Assembly (NCBI GenBank): GCA_046734675.1
Contig: JBKPRU010000306.1
Location: 1 to 6,037, forward strand
Source: QHWT01 sp046734675
GTDB lineage: Bacteria > Acidobacteriota > Vicinamibacteria > Vicinamibacterales > 2-12-FULL-66-21
Length of the DNA stretch: 6,037 bases
Reading direction: 5' to 3'
A model generated the notes under the pieces. The model did no database searches. It had not been told where the DNA came from and saw nothing but the letters and a program-made list of their open reading frames with translations. Of this stretch, positions 1 to 4,844 are shown piece by piece. The translations under genes were made by a program, and so were the position numbers. Each line of letters starts with the position of its first letter. Position 1 is the stretch's first letter.

Positions 1-331
1 GGACGGGAGTGCGTCGACGTGAAGCCGACGACTCGCGAACGAGCGACTCGGCAAGCGCCGTAAGCGTATACAGGCGGCGGCCGGGACGATTCTCTTGGAC
101 AGCGATCGCCGGATCTTCACGGCGACTCTCAAGGAGCCCCATGGTTTCGAGACGAGCTAACGCCCGGTACAAGGTGCCGTAGGCGGTGAGCAGTCTCCGA
201 TCACGGATCTCGGTGAGCTGTTTGGCGAGCTCGTACCCGTGAAATTCATGAATGCCCCGGCGCCTCAATGCGGCCGCCGCTGAGCAGATGGCGACCTCGA
301 GGGGTACAAGGCTCCCGGGCTTCCGTCGCAT
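1..331 (-). CDS. PadR-family transcriptional regulator (3' end outside window)
   Basis: This is a winged helix-turn-helix repressor of the PadR family, cut by the left window edge after 110 codons. The visible part holds the DNA-binding domain. It opens MRRKPGSLVPLEVAI, followed by FHGYELAKQL (residues 30-39), the recognition region LLTAYGTLYRALARLETMGL (47-66), then ESRRED and the wing RPGRRLYTLT (82-91). HGYEL, GTLYRAL and the R-R-x-Y-x-L-T wing are PadR hallmarks; the missing part should be the C-terminal dimerisation helix. ATG at 331 is the first start after an in-frame TAA a few bases upstream, and no Shine-Dalgarno is visible. In Acidobacteriota such regulators often sit beside ABC-transporter permease genes, but any partner would lie left of the window. 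The ligand is unknown. Family assignment is secure; function beyond DNA binding is inference. Confidence 0.92.
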   Translation of the reverse strand, partial: MRRKPGSLVPLEVAICSAAAALRRRGIHEFHGYELAKQLTEIRDRRLLTAYGTLYRALARLETMGLLESRREDPAIAVQENRPGRRLYTLTALAESLVRESSASRRRTPV

Positions 332-336
332 GCACG

Positions 337-367
337 ATTATGCGCAGATATATGCTCATTGTGTCAA
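337..367 (-). promoter_or_regulatory. Promoter and likely autoregulatory operator of the PadR gene
   Basis: Reading the minus strand, a perfect -35 hexamer TTGACA (367-362) is followed after 19 bases by CATAAT (342-337), a good -10. Only five bases separate the -10 from the ATG at 331, so transcription would begin at or next to the start codon. The spacer contains the imperfect palindrome ATGAGC-8 bp-GCGCAT (359-340, 5 of 6 arm positions matching). Its outer ATG/CAT bases and 8-bp gap resemble the ATGT-N8-ACAT operator described for PadR proteins. A repressor bound here would block RNA polymerase, consistent with the autoregulation usual in this family. The 19-bp spacer is longer than ideal. 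Sequence elements are seen; function is inferred. Confidence 0.45.
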
Positions 368-743
368 GGGCCGGCCGTTGTGTTGCGCAACTCGGGCGCG
401 CCGCTCGACGCGGCGCCGATTGCGACGATACCAATGACAGCAGGGCAAGCCCTAAGCGCTTCGGCGCCGTCTCTCTGGGTTTGGGGCCGCTCGATCGTCA
501 ACACTGCGGCGTTTATCGCTACGAATCCAGCCCGCCAGCCAGATGCCACCAGTTCAGCGGGTTGACGATGTTGGTGCGCCCCCTACGTGCATCGCTCTCC
601 ATTCTCAGCCTGCGACACGCCGTACCCGCGCTTCAGGCCGTTCTAGGCCATTCAGCAGGTGTGACGCAGTGATGGAGCGCACATACCATCGCCTGCTAAA
701 CCCGGCGAACCGTTCGCTGCGGCATCATTTCACGGAGAAACCC
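368..743. other. Gene-free stretch, no feature recognised
   Basis: Several open frames cross this stretch on both strands, but none has a recognisable domain, a ribosome binding site or protein-like composition; they are rich in Arg, Ala, Pro and Ser, as expected of chance frames in GC-rich DNA. No tRNA, hairpin with T-run or long repeat was seen. It may be the decayed remains of genes between the PadR gene and the insertion-sequence fragment, but nothing in it is identifiable by eye. Confidence 0.5.
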
Positions 744-866
744 ATGCAACGATCCTTGATCTCGTGGATTGCCGTCGCGGTTCGAGATGGCGTTCACAGC
801 GTCGAATCCTCGCGCTCAAGCGCCGCAGGTCTCTATATTCGAGCGTTTTCCCGAACGGGAACACCG
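744..866 (+). pseudogene. Possible 5' fragment of a secreted-protein gene, interrupted by the IS21-like end
   Basis: A GGAG six bases upstream precedes ATG at 744, and the first codons read MQRSLISWIAVAV, which looks like the charged start and hydrophobic core of a signal peptide. About 40 bases on, the protein-like reading moves to the next frame (from 787): MAFTASNPRAQAPQ, then VSIFERFPEREHRVE. RAQ-AP would be a plausible end of a signal peptide and start of a mature protein. The reading stops being meaningful at 867, where the insertion-sequence end begins. This is consistent with a gene that was hit by the element and then lost its remainder. No family was recognised; both the frame change and the signal-peptide reading are inference from composition. 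Confidence 0.3.
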
Positions 867-1091
867 TGTAGAGCGACAGTGATATTGACCCCCTTGCGCC
901 ATTAATTCTGACCCCCTCAGGAGGAGGGGCAAATGGAGTGTGAGCCGGGCAGATTGGTATCTCCGATTGAGGAGGTACCGGTGATCGAGGGGGAGATCGT
1001 CACCGCGATTCGGGAGCTGGCGGATCGCGGGTGGGGTTCGAAAGCGATTGCGCGCGAGCTGGGTCTGACCCATACAGCGCCGGGCGACTGA
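867..1091 (+). mobile_element. IS21-family insertion sequence, left-end fragment
   Basis: The fragment appears to start at TGTAGAGCGACAGTGATATT (867-886), consistent with the 5'-TG ends of IS21-type elements. Two copies of TGACCCCCT (886-894 and 909-917), 23 bp apart, fit the multiple terminal repeats that the IS21 transposase binds. Next comes the GC-rich palindrome CCCCTC-AGGAG-GAGGGG, then the start of an IstA-like transposase. The transposase breaks off near 1075 and no istB helper gene or matching right end (a reverse-complement GGGGGTCA motif) is present. The element is therefore a dead remnant with all but roughly 200 bp deleted. The left boundary is approximate because no target-site duplication can be tested with only one end. 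Confidence 0.65.
933..1091 (+). pseudogene. istA: Truncated IstA-like transposase N-terminus
   Basis: The reading frame encodes VIEGEIVTAIRELADRGW, then GSKAIARELGLT, before ending HTAPGD-stop. This matches the N-terminal helix-turn-helix of IS21-family IstA transposases: an E-x-[IV]-x-x-I-R-x-L-x-x-[RG]-G opening followed by [KR]-x-I-A-R-E-L-G-[IL]-[ST]. In intact members the motif continues with something like RNTVRRYL, the DDE catalytic domain follows, and the protein exceeds 300 residues; all of that is missing. Two in-frame starts are possible: ATG at 933 after AGGAGGGG, or GTG at 981 after GAGGAGG with a five-base spacer. The GTG start fits where family proteins normally begin. It could still bind the terminal repeats but cannot transpose anything. 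Confidence 0.65.
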
Positions 1092-1095
1092 CCGT

Positions 1096-1332
1096 TCACG
1101 CGGCCAGCAACCGTCGAGGCCGCGGTACGTGAGCGCCGTACAATCCGAGCACGTCCAGGAGCCGGAACACGGAGTCAGGGAAGTCGCCGTCCCGCTTGGG
1201 GGCGTCGTCGTGCCACATGTAGCCGCACTTGTCACAACGGCAATACGCTCGGGCATCCGTACGCATCGTCACGCGCACGTGTGTAGTGTCCGCGCAGTTC
1301 GGACACACGGAACACCTTGGTGACTCGGGCAT
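1096..1332 (-). CDS. Small zinc-ribbon protein (78 aa)
   Basis: A compact protein with two zinc-knuckle pairs: CPNC at residues 10-13 (preceded by another Cys at 7) and CDKC at 33-36 (preceded by Cys 31). Between them is a beta-strand-like stretch VRVTMRTDARAY, and the second knuckle is followed by GYMWH. This is the classic zinc-ribbon layout, C-x2-C, about 20 residues, C-x2-CG-x2-[WF], which in such small proteins is usually a stand-alone fold binding nucleic acid or protein. The 40-residue C-terminal tail (DFPDSVFRLLDVLGLYG) is not recognised. ATG at 1332 has no Shine-Dalgarno but a good promoter lies 44 bp upstream. The gene starts downstream of the response regulator on the same strand and its stop lies only 5 bp beyond the insertion-sequence fragment. 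Specific function is unknown. Confidence 0.78.
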   Translation of the reverse strand: MPESPRCSVCPNCADTTHVRVTMRTDARAYCRCDKCGYMWHDDAPKRDGDFPDSVFRLLDVLGLYGAHVPRPRRLLAA

Positions 1333-1375
1333 CTGTTGGAGGTGGAAACGGCGCGCTCAACCGCCGCGGGGGCGG

Positions 1376-1404
1376 ATCATACATCCATGTCCGCGTAAGG
1401 GCAA
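1376..1404 (-). promoter_or_regulatory. Sigma-70-like promoter of the 78-aa zinc-ribbon gene
   Basis: On the minus strand TTGCCC (1404-1399, 4 of 6 matches to TTGACA) and TATGAT (1381-1376, 5 of 6 matches to TATAAT) are separated by exactly 17 bp. Transcription would start near 1369, giving a leader of about 37 nucleotides before the ATG at 1332. It lies just beyond the stop codon of the response-regulator gene, so the zinc-ribbon gene can be transcribed independently of it. Confidence 0.4.
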
Positions 1405-1419
1405 AGTGAGGGTGCGGCG

Positions 1420-1795
1420 TCAGGAACTCGCTGGCCCGCCACTGACCATGCACCGCTCGATCGTGCGCATCAGGACGTCCGGCGAGATCGGTTTTCGCAG
1501 GATGCACGCAACATCCAGGTGATGGAGTGGTTCCGCGGAGCCGGTCACCACCACCCCGGGATGTGCCGCGTGTGGGCGTGCCCGGCGAGTTCCTGGAGGA
1601 CCGCAAAGCCGCTGACGGTCGGCAGCGTGAGATCGAGCACGATCAAATCGGGCGGCCAGCGATCGATGCTCGTGAGCGCGTCGAGCCCGGTGCCCGCCTC
1701 CCGCACGTCAAATCCCGCCATCGCAAGCACCGTCCGGTACTGCTGCCGAAGCGAGTCGTCGTCCTCGACGACGAGAAGCGTGCGCCGACCCCCAT
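1420..1795 (-). pseudogene. CheY-like response-regulator receiver, frame broken twice
   Basis: The translation is an almost complete receiver domain, but only across three frames. After repair it reads MGGRRTLLVVEDDDSL, with the acidic pocket ED at residues 11-13, the phosphoacceptor Asp 55 in LIVLDLTLPTVSG, the conserved Thr 85 in VVVTGSA and Lys 102 in LRKPIS; 125 residues, the normal length for a single receiver with no output domain. Break one is in the G run right after the start (1793-1789): ATG and LLVVEDD are in phase only if one G is added. Break two is in CCCGGGGTGG (G run 1557-1554), where VVVTGSA needs one more G; as written the frame stops at GWW. The gene is either a recent pseudogene or intact with two assembly errors. 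No histidine kinase is adjacent, so it would be an orphan receiver. Confidence 0.85.
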
Positions 1796-1804
1796 ATCTA
1801 ACCG

Positions 1805-1810
1805 AGTATA
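1805..1810 (-). promoter_or_regulatory. -10 hexamer of the response-regulator gene
   Basis: TATACT (5 of 6 matches to TATAAT) lies nine bases before the ATG at 1795. With usual spacing, transcription would begin about three bases before the start codon, so the mRNA would be nearly leaderless. There is no Shine-Dalgarno. The -35 region is weak (GTTCAA or TTCAAG at a 16-17 bp distance). Only the -10 is clearly visible. Confidence 0.35.
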
Positions 1811-1995
1811 GGAACGTCCTTCGCCGCTTGAACGCTGTGCGGGTCCGCTTCGTTCTCGAGTCTACAAGGATGAGTGAGCGCGAGCTCCGCCGCGTTCCCC
1901 CGCAGCTCAGGAGACCGCAGCCCAGCGGCGCCCGTCGAGTGCGCTCGGACAGGTGCTACCATGCGCCGCAGTGCCCTGCAGGACGAGCCGCGCCG

Positions 1996-2285
1996 ATGCC
2001 CAACCACGCGAACCCAGAGCGATCGCTCGACACCGAACTTCTGACCGTCCACCTCACAGGGTTGCAGGCGGAGATCGAAGCCAAGCTGCGCTACGTCAAA
2101 AATTCCTCGAGCAGATCGACCAGGTCCGAGAAGGCGATCATCGCCGACGAGCCGACCGCCGGCGGATTACGGAAGCTCTGATCGTGCAGGTCACGCAGAT
2201 GCTGGAGACCAACCTGCTCGTATGCACGACGCTGCAAGAAGTCTTATCTCTGGCAGAAGGAGTGCTGAAGGACTTGCACGACTGA
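1996..2285 (+). CDS. Small helical protein of unknown function, one frame break (96 aa if repaired)
   Basis: Two overlapping frames join into one sensible protein. The first half reads MPNHANPERSLDTELLTVHL and TGLQAEIEAKLRYVK; the second reads KFLEQIDQVREGDHRRRADR, then ITEALIVQVTQMLETNLLVC and TTLQEVLSLAEGVLKDLHD. The break falls in an A run (2098-2102): five A's are present and six would give a continuous 96-residue protein. The sequence is almost wholly helical, with heptad-like hydrophobic spacing suggesting a coiled coil or helical bundle, and has no Cys pairs, signal peptide or membrane segment. ATG at 1996 is preceded only by a distant AGGA; TACCAT at 1957-1962 could be a -10. I do not recognise the family. 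It could be a helper or regulatory protein, but no function can be assigned. It converges with the ligase gene downstream. Confidence 0.6.
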
Positions 2286-2308
2286 CGCGCCCGACGCCTA
2301 AATTCCGC

Positions 2309-2331
2309 CACGAGTCGAGCGGGGCCTCGTG
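2309..2331. terminator. Hairpin between convergent genes
   Basis: A perfect 6-bp inverted repeat CACGAG / CTCGTG with an 11-base GC-rich loop lies 23 bp after the stop of the 96-aa gene and about 50 bp past the ligase stop on the other strand. Its location between convergent genes suits a bidirectional transcription-ending structure, but there is no T run on either side, so a rho-independent terminator is not demonstrated. Confidence 0.22.
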
Positions 2332-2381
2332 CTCAACACCACAAAGCGCGCGCCGATCCATCAGCCGCGGCGCGTATTCCG

Positions 2382-3029
2382 CTAAACGAGCACTAGGTTC
2401 GGTGCTCGATGCCGCTCGCCACCGGCATGTCGGCGTCCCTCAAACAGCTCGTGGCGATCGCGCATCTTCGAGTACTCGGGATTCTTCACCTTCAGCCACG
2501 ATGTGCGCCGGCCGTCCGTGTAGTACGTCTCGCGTGTCCACTTGGCCAAGATCCTCTCGAGATCACGCTCACACGCTGCCCGGAACAGATCGCGGCCGCA
2601 CTCTTCGACGTGATCCAGGTACAGCAGCCGGCAGTCGATCGTCGGAATGATCGCGAGCAGTCGGCGCTTCCGCTCGAGCAGCGGCAGCGCTCGGAGGCCT
2701 TCGGCGTTGACCGCGAGCAGGTCGAACGCATAGAAGGACGGCCACTCCCGCCGAAACAGTAGCTTCTTGAAATCGGTGGCCCCGTCCGGCTCGAGGCAGC
2801 AGATCTCGCCATCGAGCACCGCGCGCTCCGCCTTCACCGCATGCGCGATCTCCTCAGCCAACTGTGGCCACGTTCTAAACGCGTTGCCGTTTCGCGACAC
2901 GAGCTCGCACCGGTGCCCGCGGACGATCACCAGCGCTCGGAAGCCATCGAGTTTCGGCTCGAAGACGAAGTGGGGGTGATCAAACGGCTTCGGGATGCGC
3001 AGGAGCCGCATCGGAATCTGAGATAGCAC
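2382..3029 (-). CDS. ATP-dependent DNA ligase, adenylation domain only (LigD/LigC-type)
   Basis: The protein shows the nucleotidyltransferase motifs of ATP-dependent ligases in order: motif I EPKLDGFRALV with the AMP-accepting lysine at residue 26, SRNG (45-48), VLDGEI with the metal-pocket Glu 75, FYAFDLL (99-105), motif IV LERILAK (157-163) and motif V WLKVKN (178-183). Such enzymes use ATP to seal nicks; relatives act in non-homologous end joining or repair. At 215 residues it ends about 30 residues after motif V, so the C-terminal OB-fold normal for ligases is absent. Motif IV has Arg where the usual E-G-[IV]-x-K has Gly. No Ku, polymerase or nuclease gene is nearby. The longest frame starts with GTG at 3029; ATG at 3011 (MRLLRIP) is equally likely and suits the family better. 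Neither has a Shine-Dalgarno. Sealing activity without an OB domain is uncertain. Confidence 0.92.
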   Translation of the reverse strand: MLSQIPMRLLRIPKPFDHPHFVFEPKLDGFRALVIVRGHRCELVSRNGNAFRTWPQLAEEIAHAVKAERAVLDGEICCLEPDGATDFKKLLFRREWPSFYAFDLLAVNAEGLRALPLLERKRRLLAIIPTIDCRLLYLDHVEECGRDLFRAACERDLERILAKWTRETYYTDGRRTSWLKVKNPEYSKMRDRHELFEGRRHAGGERHRAPNLVLV

Positions 3030-3189
3030 GAGCCCGATAGCTTACCTCGTTGAAAGGACGGAGCTGATAGCCCGAAGGTGCCATTGGGAGATACCCGCGG
3101 CCTGGTGTACCGTCACGTTCTTCCCACGTAAAGCCCGTCGGCATAGTGCCGCCGCGGCGGTGGCCGTTCTCTGTTTCCGGAGGACGACG

Positions 3190-3444
3190 ATGGCCAACGC
3201 AGATCGGTCAGAGACGGTCGTTTGGCAGCTGACGGCGAAGCGTTCCTCAGCCTGTTGCATCGTCGAGCCCCTCGGGACCAGCACGCTGCTCACATTGCTG
3301 CACGACGGCGAAGTGGTGTCGCGCGAGACCTTCGCAACGTCAGCATTCGCACATGAGCGTGCCGCTAGCCTGCGCGCGGCGCTTGAGATGAAAGGTTGGC
3401 GGGTAGACGCTGCTACGGACGCGCAGCCGTCTCCATCCGCGTGA
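3190..3444 (+). CDS. Small protein of unknown function (84 aa)
   Basis: ATG at 3190 has a strong Shine-Dalgarno, GGAGG at 3179-3183, six bases upstream, which decides it over the longer frame beginning at 3160. The protein reads MANADRSETVVWQLTAKRSS, then a likely beta hairpin ACCIVEPLGTSTLLTLLHDG and EVVSRETF, then the helix FAHERAASLRAALEMKGWRV. The pattern of two or three strands followed by an amphipathic helix is compact and typical of a real small cytosolic domain; there is no signal peptide, membrane segment or zinc site. I have the impression of similar short proteins ending H-E-R-A-x-x-L-R-x-x-L-E-x-K-G-W in related bacteria, but no named family can be given. It is transcribed divergently from the ligase across a 160-bp gap that must hold both promoters. 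Confidence 0.72.
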   Translation: MANADRSETVVWQLTAKRSSACCIVEPLGTSTLLTLLHDGEVVSRETFATSAFAHERAASLRAALEMKGWRVDAATDAQPSPSA

Positions 3445-3550
3445 CCTCGGCGGTCGGTCCTTTCTCGGCTCCACGTCGCGTGCCGTCGTAACCGTAGGGC
3501 GCACTGCCAGCGAGCGCGCCTCGATGCGCGGAATGGCGGGCGACGCCGCG

Positions 3551-3697
3551 TCAGACGTTCTTGAGCGGCGGCGGCGCGATCGTCAGAAGTGTGCCGCACC
3601 GAATGCAGATGTACAGCAGCAGAATTTGAGGACTCTGAGTCACGTTCTGCAGACGCATTCCGTCGTGCGCTCCGCACTCAGAGCAGTCCCGAGCCAC
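3551..3697 (-). CDS. Tiny zinc-ribbon protein (about 48 aa)
   Basis: The minus strand encodes VARDCSECGAHDGMRLQNV, then ILLLYICIRCGTLLTIAPPP and LKNV before TGA. Knuckles CSEC (residues 5-8) and CIRC (31-34) with a following G and a hydrophobic strand LLTI form a minimal zinc ribbon. The C-terminal Pro-rich APPP after the second knuckle looks like a deliberate end of the fold. The start is uncertain: GTG at 3697 gives 48 residues without a Shine-Dalgarno. The frame stays open about 80 bases further upstream (to a TGA near 3770) but contains no ATG there and reads as Pro-rich noise. The role is unknown; comparable stand-alone ribbons bind nucleic acids or proteins. It differs clearly in sequence from the other two ribbons in this window. 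Confidence 0.6.
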   Translation of the reverse strand: MARDCSECGAHDGMRLQNVTQSPQILLLYICIRCGTLLTIAPPPLKNV

Positions 3698-3991
3698 CCG
3701 GAACGGTGGCAGCGAAGGGAATGCGGCGACTGGATCGCCGTGCCTGAACGGCGGAAGGTGCCGCGTGTGTCACGCATTCCGGAATGAACGTCGTGCCGTG
3801 TGGGGAGCTCCAACACCGGTCGTTCCGTCTCTCTGTAGCGGCGCCGGCCGGCTGCTGTGCATCGGGCGCTGCAAACGACTCTCTGCGCAACCGGTGCGAC
3901 TGAATGCGAGACGCACTTGAGCGATTCCTATGTGCGCCGCGCGTATCGTCCGCACCTTTAGACGTCGCTGAGGAGCGGTGGATGCGCTCAA
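3698..3991. other. Gene-free gap between two zinc-ribbon genes
   Basis: Open frames exist on both strands but give Arg/Ser/Ala-rich translations with no recognised motif and no ribosome binding site. The gap must contain whatever signal starts the tiny ribbon gene at 3697, but no good -35/-10 pair stands out. No repeat or RNA structure was noticed. Confidence 0.4.
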
Positions 3992-4192
3992 TTAGGCCGC
4001 CGGTTCACCATCGACACGGCGCGTCGTGCGCTTTACCTGCGCGTCCTGGATCTGCTTGGCGACGTCGTGCGAGGCCCTGTAGAAGACGCGGCCGCAATCG
4101 TGGCACCGATAGCCCGACACACCAATTACGGCCGCGATCAGAACACGTGGATCATGTGAGTGGCAGTACGGGCAAGCGGGCGAGACGCTCAT
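3992..4192 (-). CDS. Small zinc-ribbon protein (66 aa)
   Basis: ATG at 4192 is preceded by GGAGG (4203-4199) at a six-base spacing, a clear ribosome binding site. The protein has knuckles CPYC (residues 7-10) and CHDC (30-33) followed by GRVFY, linked by the strand-forming segment RVLIAAVIGVSGYR, which is a textbook zinc ribbon. A basic, helical tail (KQIQDAQVKRTTRR) follows the metal site and would suit contact with nucleic acid. There is no signal peptide or membrane segment. Many single-domain proteins of this kind in soil Acidobacteriota are unannotated; function cannot be assigned from sequence alone. It reads away from the downstream glycosidase gene. Confidence 0.78.
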   Translation of the reverse strand: MSVSPACPYCHSHDPRVLIAAVIGVSGYRCHDCGRVFYRASHDVAKQIQDAQVKRTTRRVDGEPAA

Positions 4193-4203
4193 GGTGAACC
4201 TCC

Positions 4204-4832
4204 AGATACGGAGCTTCGATGAGCAGAGGCCCTCGCGCGGTGGGTCAGAACTCAGGAAAGCAGGGGAACGTCAGTATAGCACCGGAGCGGTTCAGAATCC
4301 TGCCGCGAATGGTGTCGGCTTTCGCCCCCTGTTTGGTGGCGTTCCGCGCATCCGGTGGCCGGGATTGCGACCACTTGATTCTGCCTGAGCAATATGTCGA
4401 CTTCGAAGCGACTGCGAGCGAGAGGTTGCCGAACGTGGAGCCCGATGCGAAGCAAACGTCACCAAGCGGACGACATCCCTGGTAGTCGGGACATTCGTAG
4501 CAAGACTGGGCGCACACCTCGTACGGACGAAATATCGAGAAGGCGGTGGAGCTCCGGCAGAGTGGGTGTCCGATGCGAATGGTCGGCGAAGACACTGGAC
4601 GGGTGCGCTGTTGGGCGTGTGATCGACAACGAAGGCCGCCGCGCCTTAACGCGCACGCCGCGGCGACCCGGAGCCCGCAACGCTGTTGTCGATGGTCGGT
4701 AGCGCTGCAGGGTTGTCGCGGGCGCGCGGCCCCGCCTAACGTGCGCGAGCGGTTACACGGAAGACGCAAGACGTAAGCGCTGCGTGCTCCGTCGTATCGC
4801 ACGAAGGTTATCGCCCGCCGCACGATCGCGGG
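4204..4832. other. Long gene-free stretch with nested inverted repeats
   Basis: About 630 bp lie between divergent genes without a convincing coding region. A 222-codon open frame on the minus strand (4913-4245) and an 88-codon frame on the plus strand (4219-4485) were examined. Both have irregular, Arg/Ser/Pro-rich composition, lack domain motifs and a ribosome binding site, and the longer one overlaps the start of the glycosidase. The notable content is the nested palindromic segment at 4610-4740, listed separately. The far right edge carries the glycosidase promoter. Confidence 0.5.
4610..4740. repeat. Nested inverted repeats, potential large cruciform or RNA structure
   Basis: Three pairs of arms lie one inside the other: GTTGGGC (4610-4616) with GCCTAAC (4734-4740, 6 of 7 pairing), ATCGACAAC (4622-4630) with GTTGTCGAT (4685-4693, 9 of 9) and CGCCGCG (4637-4643) with CGCGGCG (4659-4665, 7 of 7). 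All three could pair at once into a branched hairpin of about 130 bp. The outer arms look like recombination core heptamers, but they are in the opposite order to an integron attC site. In GC-rich DNA single arms arise by chance; nesting of three is less expected. Confidence 0.4.
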
Positions 4833-4838
4833 TAACAT
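4833..4838 (+). promoter_or_regulatory. -10-like hexamer directly before the glycosidase start
   Basis: TAACAT (4 of 6 matches to TATAAT) is followed by six bases and the ATG at 4845, the same arrangement as at the PadR gene. There is no Shine-Dalgarno. A weak TTATCG lies 18 bp upstream as a possible -35. If used, the mRNA would be leaderless. Confidence 0.28.
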
Positions 4839-4844
4839 CCCCGC

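Noticed and set aside
268..672. 134-codon open frame on the plus strand
   Set aside because: It covers the PadR start and promoter antisense, has no domain motif and no ribosome binding site; long chance frames are common in GC-rich DNA.
1519..2181. 220-codon open frame on the plus strand
   Set aside because: Its first two thirds are antisense to the receiver domain; only the last part from 1996 is the real start of the helical 96-aa gene.
3042..3677. 211-codon open frame on the minus strand
   Set aside because: It is antisense to the 84-aa gene, which has a strong ribosome binding site, and its translation is Arg/Ala/Ser-rich with no domain.
3678..3890. 70-codon minus-strand frame that could be an upstream part of the 48-aa zinc ribbon
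   Set aside because: It is in another frame, ends before the ribbon and shows no ribbon-like or other domain sequence, so a frameshift link is not supported.
4734..4740. Integron attC site or gene-cassette boundary (GCCTAAC, GTTGGGC)
   Set aside because: An attC reads RYYYAAC then GTTRRRY on one strand; here the heptamers are in the opposite order on both strands, and no partner core was found within about 140 bp outside either one.
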